NCBI RefSeq assembly: GCF_013166605.1
Contig: NZ_JABKKF010000003.1
Location: 282,879 to 346,878, forward strand
Direction of reading: 5' to 3'
DNA: 64,000 nt
Source: Xylanibacter muris
GTDB taxonomy: Bacteria > Bacteroidota > Bacteroidia > Bacteroidales > Bacteroidaceae
Part shown: positions 1 to 8,778 of the stretch, in pieces
Layout: the number at the start of each line of letters is the position of its first letter
How positions within the stretch are numbered: position 1 is the first letter of the stretch
Made by a program: the position numbers and the translations under genes
Notes under the pieces: model-generated
Seen by the model: only the letters and a program-made list of their open reading frames with translations
The model's database searches: none
What the model was told of the DNA's origin: nothing

Positions 1-1
1 A

Positions 2-733
2 ACTCCAGAACAGGTAAGAAGATTGATACCTGATGCAGAGAACGGATTGATGAGTCGCTTTTGTTTCTATATTATCCGCTTCAAACGAGGTATAAGAAAT
101 GTGTTTGCCACAAGCGATATTTCCCAATCCAAGAATGCCATGTTCAAACTGTTGGGAGATAAATTCTGCCATTTACATGAGAATTTTGTACGGCAGGGTA
201 ATTATTCCTTTTCTCTTCCCTCTGATTTACAGGAACACTTTATTGAATATCTCAGCCGTGTGAATGAAGAGTGTTGTGACGAAGTGGATAACAAGATGCA
301 GGGAGTAGTCAGACGGATGGGGCTGATTGCTTATCGTATAATGATGGTGCTGACCGCTGTCCGGCATTTGGAGAATGTACATCGCAATTCTTCCTCACAT
401 GACAAGACAGAGCAATTGCTTTGCCATGAGTTTGACTATTCTATAGCCATGAATATTTGCGAAACCTTACTTTATCATGCCGTATTTATTTATCAGAATT
501 TGTCAGGAAATCAGTTCAAACGATTTAATTCCGCTTCGCAAGAAACTGGCATTTATGCACGAAGGAATACCCTTTATAATATGCTGCCTGAAACATTCAC
601 GAAGAAGGATTATGATACGGCGGTTTCAGTTTTGAATGAAAATGGAAGTACGGCAAACAAGTGGATAGAAGCCTTTATCAGAGATGGCAAGCTATGCCGA
701 ATAGAGCAGGGGAAATATAGGAAGATTTTTTGA
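2..733 (+). CDS. DUF3987-type protein, 5' end outside window
   Basis: The reading frame is open from the first bases of the window (TPEQVRRLIPDAENG before the first possible start at 23), so this is the C-terminal part of a longer protein. The stretch with RLIPDAENGLMSRFCFY, a helical middle and a short C-terminal winged-helix-like end (NEKGS-type turn, then IEQGKYRKIF) matches the C-terminal layout of DUF3987 proteins. These are found in Bacteroidetes mobilizable and conjugative elements and usually sit upstream of mob genes. A full-length relative with a Walker A-like motif lies at 23449-24792. Its place directly before an oriT-like region and mobC supports a role in element replication or mobilization. 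The family's biochemical function is not firmly known. Confidence 0.75.
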   Translation, partial: TPEQVRRLIPDAENGLMSRFCFYIIRFKRGIRNVFATSDISQSKNAMFKLLGDKFCHLHENFVRQGNYSFSLPSDLQEHFIEYLSRVNEECCDEVDNKMQGVVRRMGLIAYRIMMVLTAVRHLENVHRNSSSHDKTEQLLCHEFDYSIAMNICETLLYHAVFIYQNLSGNQFKRFNSASQETGIYARRNTLYNMLPETFTKKDYDTAVSVLNENGSTANKWIEAFIRDGKLCRIEQGKYRKIF

Positions 734-803
734 GTGGCAAGTTTGTGTTTTAGTGTCACTAAAACCTATGCGGCAAGCGAATGAAACAGCCACTCTCAAA
801 AAA
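726..803. other. oriT-like inverted-repeat region of the first mobilizable element
   Basis: The arms TTTTTTGAGTGGC (726-738) and GCCACTCtCAAAAAA (789-803) are complementary apart from one base. They enclose a perfect palindrome, GTTTTAGTG-t-CACTAAAAC (747-765). The region lies between the DUF3987 stop and mobC, where origins of transfer usually sit in Bacteroides mobilizable transposons. The nic site cannot be placed by eye. The inner palindrome could also act as an operator or terminator. Confidence 0.45.
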
Positions 804-833
804 TCAATTTAAACATCGAAAGTTAAGATAAAT

Positions 834-1202
834 ATGAAGGAGAAGAAACTTGGCGGTCGCCCTAAGTTGGCGAACTATCAGAAACGTTCCAAATGTTTTC
901 GGGTAATGTTTACCGAGAACGACTACATTTATATCCAATCCAAAGCGGAACAGGCAGGATTGTCAGTCAATGAATTTTGCCATCAGGCGGCAATGGATTG
1001 TCAGGTCTGTCAGCGCATCAGTCCGGAAATGGCATCGGCAATCCGTGACCTTTCCGGCATCGCCAATAATGTCAATCAGATTGCCCATCAGATGCACACT
1101 TATGGTTTGGAAGCAGTCAAACAACAATGCTTTTCAATCATATCAGAAGTCAGTAGAATTATCAACCAAATAAAGAACAATAGTCATGATAGCAAAGATT
1201 AA
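834..1202 (+). CDS. mobC: MobC-like relaxosome accessory protein
   Basis: A 122-aa basic protein starting MKEKKLGGRPKLANYQKRSK. It has a ribbon-helix-helix-like N-terminal half and a C-terminal half with SGIANNVNQIAHQMH, the hallmark of MobC/BmgB-type mobilization proteins ('l..iGnNlNQiar.ln'). Members bind oriT and help the relaxase nick. It overlaps the relaxase start at 1186 by 17 bases, so the two are probably translationally coupled. The family assignment is confident; the exact subfamily name is not. Confidence 0.85.
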   Translation: MKEKKLGGRPKLANYQKRSKCFRVMFTENDYIYIQSKAEQAGLSVNEFCHQAAMDCQVCQRISPEMASAIRDLSGIANNVNQIAHQMHTYGLEAVKQQCFSIISEVSRIINQIKNNSHDSKD

Positions 1203-2085
1203 AACAAGAACGGATTTTGGAGGAATAGTGAATTATGCCAATGACCAAAAGAACAAAAAGAAGTGTGCCACACTATTAGCACACGAAGGTGTCTGTGCCA
1301 TCAGCAATAAAACCATAGCTGATTCTTTTCAGATACAAGCATCCATGCGTCCGAAAGTAAAAAATCCGGTGAAACACGTATCACTTGCTTTCTCTTCGCA
1401 AGACATTAGCCGTTTCACTGATAACGAAGAAGGGGATGCGCTAATGGTAGAGATTGCTAAGAAATGGATGGAACAAATGAGGATTCGCAATACTCAATAT
1501 ATCATAGCCCGACATCACGACACGAAACATCCTCATTGTCATTTGGTATTTAACCGGATAAACAATGATGGCAATCTCATTTCTGACAGCAATGAAAGAA
1601 TACGTAATACGAAAGTATGTCGGGCTTTGACTAAAGAATATGAACTGTACTTTGCTCCTAAGAATAGTAAAGCCAGAAACAAGAGTCGTTTGCGCCCTTA
1701 TCAATTACGGAAGTATAATCTACGTTCTGCAACTCTTGATGCACTGGCTGTATCTTGTTCATGGGATGATTTTCTTGGCCTTCTCAAAGGTCAGGGTATA
1801 GATATACGCTTTAATCGTGCTGATAACTCTGATAAAATTCGTGGTATATCATTCTGTCAAAATGAGTATAGTATAGCTGGTTCTAAACTTGACCGTGATT
1901 TGAGTTTTAATCGCCTTTGCGTTACGTTGGGCAATGTGGTAGCGGAACTGGTTGTTCAACCTCATCAAGCCATAACTTCCGGTGGAGGTGGAGGAACAAG
2001 TAATGAACAGGGATGGCGAGACGACAAAGACAAGGACAACCAAAGAAACGAACCTTTTTATAAACCCTCAAAACGTAGAAGATAA
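1186..2085 (+). CDS. mobB: Relaxase/mobilization nuclease (MOBP-type, MobB/BmgA-like)
   Basis: A 299-aa protein. The N-terminal domain carries HDTKHPHCHLVFNRI (about residues 111-125), the metal-binding three-histidine motif of HUH relaxases. The upstream part (IVNYAND, HVSLAFS) fits the other relaxase motifs. It would nick oriT and pilot the DNA strand during mobilization. It overlaps mobC at its start. Its last base is the first base of the next ORF's ATG, so all three form one operon. The C-terminus has a glycine stretch (TSGGGGGTS) followed by a charged tail. A 13-codon relic of a closely related relaxase gene survives at 30395-30433. Confidence 0.88.
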   Translation: MIAKIKTRTDFGGIVNYANDQKNKKKCATLLAHEGVCAISNKTIADSFQIQASMRPKVKNPVKHVSLAFSSQDISRFTDNEEGDALMVEIAKKWMEQMRIRNTQYIIARHHDTKHPHCHLVFNRINNDGNLISDSNERIRNTKVCRALTKEYELYFAPKNSKARNKSRLRPYQLRKYNLRSATLDALAVSCSWDDFLGLLKGQGIDIRFNRADNSDKIRGISFCQNEYSIAGSKLDRDLSFNRLCVTLGNVVAELVVQPHQAITSGGGGGTSNEQGWRDDKDKDNQRNEPFYKPSKRRR

Positions 2086-2717
2086 TGAAAGAAGATGTAG
2101 TAGCAGCAAATTTGGTAAATTTGCGCCAAAGTATCAACGAGCTTAAAGAGTGTATTGAAAAACAGAATACTACAGTTCTTAAACCAGAGCAATCTGTAAA
2201 AGTGGACTTTGATGAAAAGACCATTTATAATGGAGTCGCCAAAAGTTTCTGTGCTTGCTGGAATGAAGCCTTGTCTGTGGTAAAGCAACATATCTGGAAG
2301 CAACAGCCGGACACATTGCCGTTCTCGCTATGGTTTCCGAAGCTTATTGAACTATTCAAGCAGAAGTCTAAATTTCTTGAATATCTTTATCGGCACGTTT
2401 GCGATTACAATCTCAATCGTATGGCTATTGAAGCAAATACCGACTGCATATTAAAACGGCAGGACGAGATATTTGCCAAAATCAATGAGTTGAAAAATCC
2501 AGTAACGGTTATTCCGCCCAATATCAATGGGATGTTTATACGAGGGCATCATATCAAACTTCGATATGTTGCAGCCTTTGTTGTCATTATTGTTACCTGG
2601 GCTGTTGTAGCATCGGTTAGTAACATGAAGCATAGAGAAGAAGCCTTTGCGTATTATTCGATGTATCGGGTGGTGAAGGAACAGTATGAAAAGGCAATAG
2701 GCAATAAAATAAATTGA
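2085..2717 (+). CDS. Third mobilization-operon protein, single membrane segment
   Basis: A 210-aa protein directly coupled to the relaxase gene. The N-terminal half is helical and charged. One hydrophobic segment (YVAAFVVIIVTWAVVASV, about residues 165-182) precedes a short charged C-terminus. Proteins of this shape often follow mobB in Bacteroides mobilizable elements and are thought to help dock the relaxosome to a coupling protein. That role is inferred from position and the membrane segment, not from a recognised domain. Confidence 0.7.
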   Translation: MKEDVVAANLVNLRQSINELKECIEKQNTTVLKPEQSVKVDFDEKTIYNGVAKSFCACWNEALSVVKQHIWKQQPDTLPFSLWFPKLIELFKQKSKFLEYLYRHVCDYNLNRMAIEANTDCILKRQDEIFAKINELKNPVTVIPPNINGMFIRGHHIKLRYVAAFVVIIVTWAVVASVSNMKHREEAFAYYSMYRVVKEQYEKAIGNKIN

Positions 2718-2727
2718 ATAACTTAGT

Positions 2728-2769
2728 TTGTATTTGGTAGGTGATATTGTTACCACCTACCAAATACAA
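2728..2769. terminator. Bidirectional hairpin terminator
   Basis: A perfect 16-bp inverted repeat, TTGTATTTGGTAGGTG at 2728-2743 and its complement at 2754-2769, with a 10-base loop. It lies between the convergent mob operon (+) and the defence operon (-). Bases 2770-2846 show nothing further. Confidence 0.75.
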
Positions 2770-2846
2770 CAAATGTCTTTATGGATGCATTTTTACTTTC
2801 TTTAACCATTGTATAGTATTGCCTACCTAACACCAAAATACATTAT

Positions 2847-4646
2847 CTAATTGTTGCAACAATTAGGAGCTTTAACAAAAATAGCTATAGGAAAGTCCAT
2901 AAAACGCGCCTTCATATCTTCTGGAAATTGTTGAATTACAAACTGAGCTACATCCAACTTGTCTAACAGTAAAAAAGCCCCTGCTTTTACCATATCAGAA
3001 TTGTTTTGAGACAGTTGAAGCAATAAGTTAACTTCGTTTTTTGTAAATGTTCGCTGACGTTTAATTATTTGCAAAATATTTAATTGATGTATTGCAATCA
3101 TTGAGTTATCACGCTCATGTTTCAAAAGCCATTGCGCTAACGATTGTGCAACTTCAATTGTAAACTTACTCTTCTCTAAATTGTCTGACATTTTTAGCTC
3201 ATCATAAGCCTTCAGCATGTGAAGTAAATCCAAGTTCGCCTGTATAAGTACACGAGAATCTTTTATATAGCACTCATTGTATACTTCTACAATTCTATCA
3301 TAAGGGATGTTATCAAAGAGTACATACCCCTTTTGTTCTAAAAAAGAAAATATTGGTACTCGAAATGGGGTAACGTCATTGTTCTGTATCACCTCGATAG
3401 ATGATGTAAAAGCGTTGTCTATATAAAACTTCTCTCTATTGTCACTTTGGCATACTAAAAGCACATTTATATTTGCAATGCTTATCTTAAACATGTTTTG
3501 CGGATTTGTAAGTCCAATAGCCTTGTGTTCGATAAGAGCTTTATACAATTGGCGCATAGAAAAATTGTCTTTTCCCGTAAACGTCTTATAATTTATTGGG
3601 GTCTTTATATTTAAAATATCAAGAACAGCCTTGTGAATATTTAGATTTGATAACTGCTTATTTATCGTTGATAAAAGAACTTTTTTATTAGATGCATTTA
3701 TTGTTATTTCTGTATCTCCAAACTTCATACTTCCATATTCTATGAGCTGCTTATAAACTTCATAGGCTTTTATTTGCTCATCTGTAGTATTAGCCAATAT
3801 TTCTAATGTGCTTATACGTTTAGTAGATGGTGCCCTTTGTTCGGATTTAAGAAGAAATAAGCTTTCCAATCTATAAGATACGCTCTCCTTGGTATAGGTT
3901 AGAATATAATTTGTGGCAACAATATCTTTACCAATATAAACATTCTCTTCTTTATTGATAGTCAGTTCTGGCAAAACTATATTCATTAAGCCATTTCCTA
4001 TAGGTATTTCGACTCCCTCTTTTGTTTTTAGATACAGGAAGGATTTAAATCCTCCAAGAAAGTCTTTCAATAGATTATCTTTCTTCCCTTGAAATGAAAA
4101 TTCCCATTGGTAATCATGGACATTTTTAATATCTTCAATACTAAATGGAGTTTTTGAAGCGAAACTTTTCTGTTTGATACAATCTGACAAAAAAGCTTTC
4201 AATTCGACTTCAATCCAGGATTTATCCCTGCTTAGTGCTTCAAATGGCATATTCTTGGTCTTTTGCTGTTTATTTATGGAAGCAAGTAGTCCTCGTATTT
4301 CAATAGGAGCCATCTTCTTGTAGAATATCTTGTTATCCCCATTGGACATAACTTCTACAACAAAGAACACGAATCCTTCGTTTTTTGCATTTTTAAGAAA
4401 TATGGTCTCGATGGGGAAGGTCTCTTTGTTCTTGAATTTAGAAACTTCTTTTCCTTTTACCTGAATTCGAAGACTTCCAATATAATTTTTCCTAATATCT
4501 TTTTTACTTTCGTATAGATTGAGTTCTCCGTCCCAATCAGGAGTTTTATCATTCTCCTGAATTTGGGGCGAGATTAAGTTACAAGTGTTGAAATAACGTT
4601 TTACTGCACCTGTAGCTAATTCTTCTATGTCTTTTTTACTCAGCAT
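2847..4646 (-). CDS. DUF4365-like protein, putative nuclease, last gene of the defence operon
   Basis: A 599-aa protein starting at MLSKKDIEELATG. The longer frame to 4718 would run into the upstream gene, whereas this ATG lies 10 bases after the upstream stop. The N-terminal 130 residues have PDWDGEL (about 37-43) followed by RIQVKGK (about 60-66), the D...(Q)xK pattern of DUF4365 domains. That fold is related to PD-(D/E)xK nucleases and is found in defence islands. The remaining 450 residues are not recognised. They look mostly helical, with a repeat-like C-terminus rich in LLQLSQ-type helices. As the final cistron after a methylase and two helicases, it could be the effector nuclease; that is an inference. 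Confidence 0.65.
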   Translation of the reverse strand: MLSKKDIEELATGAVKRYFNTCNLISPQIQENDKTPDWDGELNLYESKKDIRKNYIGSLRIQVKGKEVSKFKNKETFPIETIFLKNAKNEGFVFFVVEVMSNGDNKIFYKKMAPIEIRGLLASINKQQKTKNMPFEALSRDKSWIEVELKAFLSDCIKQKSFASKTPFSIEDIKNVHDYQWEFSFQGKKDNLLKDFLGGFKSFLYLKTKEGVEIPIGNGLMNIVLPELTINKEENVYIGKDIVATNYILTYTKESVSYRLESLFLLKSEQRAPSTKRISTLEILANTTDEQIKAYEVYKQLIEYGSMKFGDTEITINASNKKVLLSTINKQLSNLNIHKAVLDILNIKTPINYKTFTGKDNFSMRQLYKALIEHKAIGLTNPQNMFKISIANINVLLVCQSDNREKFYIDNAFTSSIEVIQNNDVTPFRVPIFSFLEQKGYVLFDNIPYDRIVEVYNECYIKDSRVLIQANLDLLHMLKAYDELKMSDNLEKSKFTIEVAQSLAQWLLKHERDNSMIAIHQLNILQIIKRQRTFTKNEVNLLLQLSQNNSDMVKAGAFLLLDKLDVAQFVIQQFPEDMKARFMDFPIAIFVKAPNCCNN

Positions 4647-4656
4647 AAATCTTCTA

Positions 4657-7600
4657 TCAGTTATCAAATCCAAATTTGTTCCAAGCTTCCAGCACAAGAC
4701 GCTTGGTGCGGTATTCACCTAATTCACGGATTTCACGCTCTTTTAGTACACGAAATGTTTCGTTGATGCAGCCCTTTCCACATACATCCTCCGGGTCGAG
4801 AATGTAGCGAAGGTCTTCTGTTCTCAGTCCGTAAAGGTGGGCGAATATGGCATCCAGCTCTGCCTGCCATACGGTACGCTGTTCTTCATTCCATATTATA
4901 GGCTCATCCGGCAGGTCATATTCTTCCGGACATTCTTCACGCAGTTCTTCCATCCAGCCATCGAGATCGTGATTGAACCAGCAGAGACGGGCAACCCTCT
5001 CTACTATTTCACGTTCATAACCTGATGTTTGTATTTGTGCAGGGATAAGTATCGGGAATTGTTTGACAAAACCGATACTGGCATGACTTCCTCCGATTTT
5101 TTGCCTTGTTGTATAGTCAAATACTAATGACGACATCATTCCTAAAAGCAACGCCCCGGGCATAGTGCCACGCTCCGCGTAGAGGAGCGTGGCACTATGC
5201 CCGACGCCGAAGGCGTCGGGAATAGGTGAACAAACGAAAGTTCTTTCGTTTGTTGCGTTAGTAATATCTCTGAACCCTATTATCCACTTATGTTTCCATT
5301 GCCAGAGTACATTTCCATCTTTATCAGTCTTTATCAATCTGTCTTCTACAGCAGAAAGTGGAATCCAATACCATGGAATGATAGAAGACGTCGGGTTCAA
5401 TAATTCTTCAAGTGAAGGTGTTTCAATGGTGTTGGGCCGTTCACCCTCTATGGGCCATGTTCCGTAGTGATGATTGTAGTGCCAAATCATCTTTCCCTCA
5501 TAGAGTGGCACGTATATTTCGCCATCCAATTCGAAGTTGGGGGCTTCATAGGTGGCACCAGCATCTATCAGTTGGGCATATGTGCGGAACAGTTGGGAGT
5601 CATTAGACATGTGAATCATACTTCCAAACTTCACTTGCCAAGGATTCTCACCTGTAGTTTCGTTAAGTAATATCTGCGAATGACGATAGATTTTTGCTGT
5701 TAATTCAGCATCACGACTGGTACGGAATACGGGACACGTCTTGGTGTTCGGATTCAGTCGTGCAAAGTCGGAAGATTGCAACGTGTATATGCGATTTGGG
5801 TCAAGCAGATGGTCAAGGCGTGTAAGATAAAATCCTCCACTAACAGAACGCGATTTTGTCTGTGTCTTACCTGCGGTAAGAAGGCAAAATTTGAACATAC
5901 GATGTATATCAAACAATGCTTCTTTATTCTCAAAATCATAGAGAGATACAAGCCTGTTCTCATCTATGAGTTTTGAGAAAAATGCTTTATTGCTGTCGTT
6001 CACAGCTATACCGGTTGGCAGAACAAGCCCCCATGCCTCTCTGGAGAAAGACAAACAAAGTTCCGCAAACATTGGATAAAGGTCAATATCACCAGTGGCA
6101 GTAAGCGGAAATCGGCTGGAAAATCGGACGAAGCGGCTCTCTGCCTCGGCAAAAGCCAAAGCATCGGTATATTCCTTATATAATATTGGGTCAATTATCG
6201 GAAGGTTGGCAATTGCTTTTTTGCGTTGAGCTGCTGTTCCTGCATTGACTATGTCGAAACGCCCATGACTTTCAAACCACTTTTTGTCTTCCACCTTGAT
6301 TTTATCCCAAGGCGGATTGCCGCACATTACATCAAATCCACCATCAGCAAAGACTTCGGGAAACTCTACGCACCAGTGGAAGAAGCGGTTGGCACGTGCC
6401 ACTTCGTTCACTTCATGCTTGAACGAATCGGAAAGCACTTGCAGACCTTCCATTTCTTCGGCTGTGTAATCAAGATACTTTATCTCTTGCAACGCATTAT
6501 AAACGGTACGGGTATAGGGAATGTCAAGCGATGTGAATATATTTGTCTCTTCGTCAAATTGAGAAATAAAATCTTCATCTTTGAATTGTTTGAAGAAACT
6601 ATAAGTGTAAATGTCGCAAGCACGTCGCAAACATTCTACACGTGGCGATTGCATCAGTTCTTCCCACTTAGACTGTTTAGTAAGTTCTTGCAAAAGCGAT
6701 TCTTCTGGCAGGGCACTAATTTCTTTTACTTTTCCGGCAAGTCCTACTTGCTCGCTGTCAATGCTCTGTATGGCAATGTCTCCGCTAAACAATGTCATCG
6801 CATATCCTACCGACTTGCCGTCTTGAACCAAAGCCACATCTTTAAGAGCTTCCTTATTCAAGTCTATAATCTTTTTCTTTGCTTCTTTATTCTCGGCAGA
6901 GAAAGCCTCTTTAGGTACACCATTGAGCAATGTGTCGAGATTGGTAACACCTATCACAGAGTTTCCGCAACGTACATGATGGTCGAGGAATGAAAGCGGC
7001 TTACCTGCACAATAACCTTCAATCCAAAGTACGACTTTACATAATTCCACTGCATCAGGGTTGTAATCGACGGCATAGATACACTTTTGAATGACCTCAC
7101 GGAGTGCTTCACGGTAGTCCTGCGAAGCCGGATTGTCCTCACCTGTACGCAAGGTACAAATATACCATGCCAGTGTACGAGCCATAGCTAATACAATATG
7201 ACCGGAACCGCTGGCGGCATCGCAAACTTTCATAGAGAGCAGAGAGCGTACTTTCTCTTCAGTGGTTTGGCATTGGGCAATGCGCTTTTTAATAACCGGC
7301 TCCAATGTGGTACGAATCAGATTCTGTACAAGGTCGGGGCGAGTATAATAGGAACTGGATGACTTTCTATCCAAACCAGCACCAAATGTAAAGTCCCAAT
7401 TTGTAAGAGAAGTACCTTGCGTTATGACGGCACGCATTTCGAGGATACCTTCATATACTGAGCCGAACTCCTCTACATCAAGAGAAGAGTAGTTAATCTT
7501 TACTCGATTTTGCTTTTCGTCCTTAAACTCGTTCAGACTAAAGAAAGCTTCAAGTAGCTGCCTATTAGAAATCTGACATCGGCGTAAATAGCGCAAAGTA

Positions 7601-8766
7601 TCTTTGTGGAATAATATCCCACCAAGTGGTTTGATGCAGAGAGGCGCTCCAAAGGCTTCATCCTCAAACAAACGAAATGAGTCCATCAGACCTTCCCATA
7701 AGTCATGGTATCTCTCATTGCGCAAATGGGGCAATTCGGATAATCCACGCAAACGAGATACAGCATAGAACCTTTTGTAAATGTCTTGGCAACGAACCTT
7801 TCGGTCATAATCAGCATCCTTATCCGGCTCACCAATATGATACACCAAATTCCTGTCCTCAATGATAAAGAGGAACAGGATGCGATAGATGAAGTGTATT
7901 AGTTCCTTGTTGAGCGTTTGAGCATTGGCTTCACCATTTATAACAGCCAAACGAAAGGCTTCATTACCTTCACCTTCGCCACAAACAACGGCACGCCCCA
8001 GCTTTTCCATCGTTTTCTGAACAGCATCGCTCAATCCGGTACGAATGCGGTTGCCACTTTCAATGGAGCGATTGAACCATTGTTCCATGATGCACGCATC
8101 ATCTCCACCATGGCTGAAACGAGATGTGTGCATCAAACGGAACAGCAGACAGAACTCGGCATAATGATCTTCCTCGACCATGCGACGCATGTCAAATTCG
8201 ATATAGGTCAGTTTTACCAACTGTCCTGTGTTGCGAATCAGTCGAAGCACCTGCCCATTGGCCACGATACCATAGATATGCTCGGTACTGTTGAGATAGT
8301 CGAGCATGGTGGCATGAGGAGATTTTTGTCGGCGCTCGCCTTTTACACGTTGATCAAGCGTACATTTATCCAATGTGTCCAGTTCGACATCACCAGTTTT
8401 ATCACCTACAATGATGACAGGCATCTGTCCAAGTTCGGGACAGATATAGGGAATATCAAACTTACGCTCGCTTACCTCTAATTGAGTCGGCTGATAATCC
8501 AGTTGGTAGTCCAGACTAGAAAAGAAACGCTCCATCAGGCGGCGTACAGATTTCGTACCGTATGGGTCGCGTAGCGTGTTGCGCTCGGCGAATAGCTTCC
8601 AATCATTGCGCAGGCTACTCCATGCATTGTCAATTTTAGCAGTGAGCGAAACATCAAGGTTGAAGTCCTGCTCACGATTTCCTTGCATGGATGAATCTGT
8701 TTCTATTTCGTGCAAGATGTCATCAGAAAGAAGATGACCATATATATGTATTGATGTATAATCCAT
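4657..8766 (-). CDS. Eco57I/PglX-like N6-adenine DNA methylase (DrmMI-like)
   Basis: A 1369-aa protein. SAM-binding motif I is VCDAASGSGHIVLAMA (about residues 510-525). Catalytic motif IV is CGNPPW (about 811-816), the N6-adenine signature. The C-terminal part (SSLVFDYTTRQKIGG...QFPIL) matches the target-recognition/C-terminal region of large Eco57I- and BREX-type methylases. The N-terminal 300 residues look helical and nuclease-like, but no clear catalytic set was found. It starts 12 bases after the SNF2-like gene's stop and ends 10 bases before the DUF4365-like gene, so it is mid-operon. In class 1 DISARM the equivalent is DrmMI, which marks host DNA as self. It might instead be a type IIG or BREX-like methylase. 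A strong palindrome lies inside the gene at 5158-5220. Confidence 0.85.
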   Translation of the reverse strand: MDYTSIHIYGHLLSDDILHEIETDSSMQGNREQDFNLDVSLTAKIDNAWSSLRNDWKLFAERNTLRDPYGTKSVRRLMERFFSSLDYQLDYQPTQLEVSERKFDIPYICPELGQMPVIIVGDKTGDVELDTLDKCTLDQRVKGERRQKSPHATMLDYLNSTEHIYGIVANGQVLRLIRNTGQLVKLTYIEFDMRRMVEEDHYAEFCLLFRLMHTSRFSHGGDDACIMEQWFNRSIESGNRIRTGLSDAVQKTMEKLGRAVVCGEGEGNEAFRLAVINGEANAQTLNKELIHFIYRILFLFIIEDRNLVYHIGEPDKDADYDRKVRCQDIYKRFYAVSRLRGLSELPHLRNERYHDLWEGLMDSFRLFEDEAFGAPLCIKPLGGILFHKDTLRYLRRCQISNRQLLEAFFSLNEFKDEKQNRVKINYSSLDVEEFGSVYEGILEMRAVITQGTSLTNWDFTFGAGLDRKSSSSYYTRPDLVQNLIRTTLEPVIKKRIAQCQTTEEKVRSLLSMKVCDAASGSGHIVLAMARTLAWYICTLRTGEDNPASQDYREALREVIQKCIYAVDYNPDAVELCKVVLWIEGYCAGKPLSFLDHHVRCGNSVIGVTNLDTLLNGVPKEAFSAENKEAKKKIIDLNKEALKDVALVQDGKSVGYAMTLFSGDIAIQSIDSEQVGLAGKVKEISALPEESLLQELTKQSKWEELMQSPRVECLRRACDIYTYSFFKQFKDEDFISQFDEETNIFTSLDIPYTRTVYNALQEIKYLDYTAEEMEGLQVLSDSFKHEVNEVARANRFFHWCVEFPEVFADGGFDVMCGNPPWDKIKVEDKKWFESHGRFDIVNAGTAAQRKKAIANLPIIDPILYKEYTDALAFAEAESRFVRFSSRFPLTATGDIDLYPMFAELCLSFSREAWGLVLPTGIAVNDSNKAFFSKLIDENRLVSLYDFENKEALFDIHRMFKFCLLTAGKTQTKSRSVSGGFYLTRLDHLLDPNRIYTLQSSDFARLNPNTKTCPVFRTSRDAELTAKIYRHSQILLNETTGENPWQVKFGSMIHMSNDSQLFRTYAQLIDAGATYEAPNFELDGEIYVPLYEGKMIWHYNHHYGTWPIEGERPNTIETPSLEELLNPTSSIIPWYWIPLSAVEDRLIKTDKDGNVLWQWKHKWIIGFRDITNATNERTFVCSPIPDAFGVGHSATLLYAERGTMPGALLLGMMSSLVFDYTTRQKIGGSHASIGFVKQFPILIPAQIQTSGYEREIVERVARLCWFNHDLDGWMEELREECPEEYDLPDEPIIWNEEQRTVWQAELDAIFAHLYGLRTEDLRYILDPEDVCGKGCINETFRVLKEREIRELGEYRTKRLVLEAWNKFGFDN
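5158..5220. repeat. Overlapping perfect palindromes inside the methylase gene
   Basis: A perfect 19-bp inverted repeat (5158-5176 and 5184-5202, 7-base loop) is followed, sharing three bases, by CCCGACGCC-gaa-GGCGTCGGG (5200-5220). The block is GC-rich in an AT-rich gene and is read in frame as part of a segment that fits the methylase family. It could form a very stable hairpin in the mRNA. Confidence 0.8.
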
Positions 8767-8778
8767 AGTGAATACCTT

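Noticed and set aside
5158..5220. Small palindromic insertion in the methylase gene
   Set aside because: The encoded residues fit the expected conserved segment of the methylase, so it is not an insertion that added sequence.
6226..6993. A 255-aa plus-strand ORF inside the methylase region
   Set aside because: It is antisense to the clear methylase gene, has no recognisable domain, and its composition is that of a reversed coding strand.
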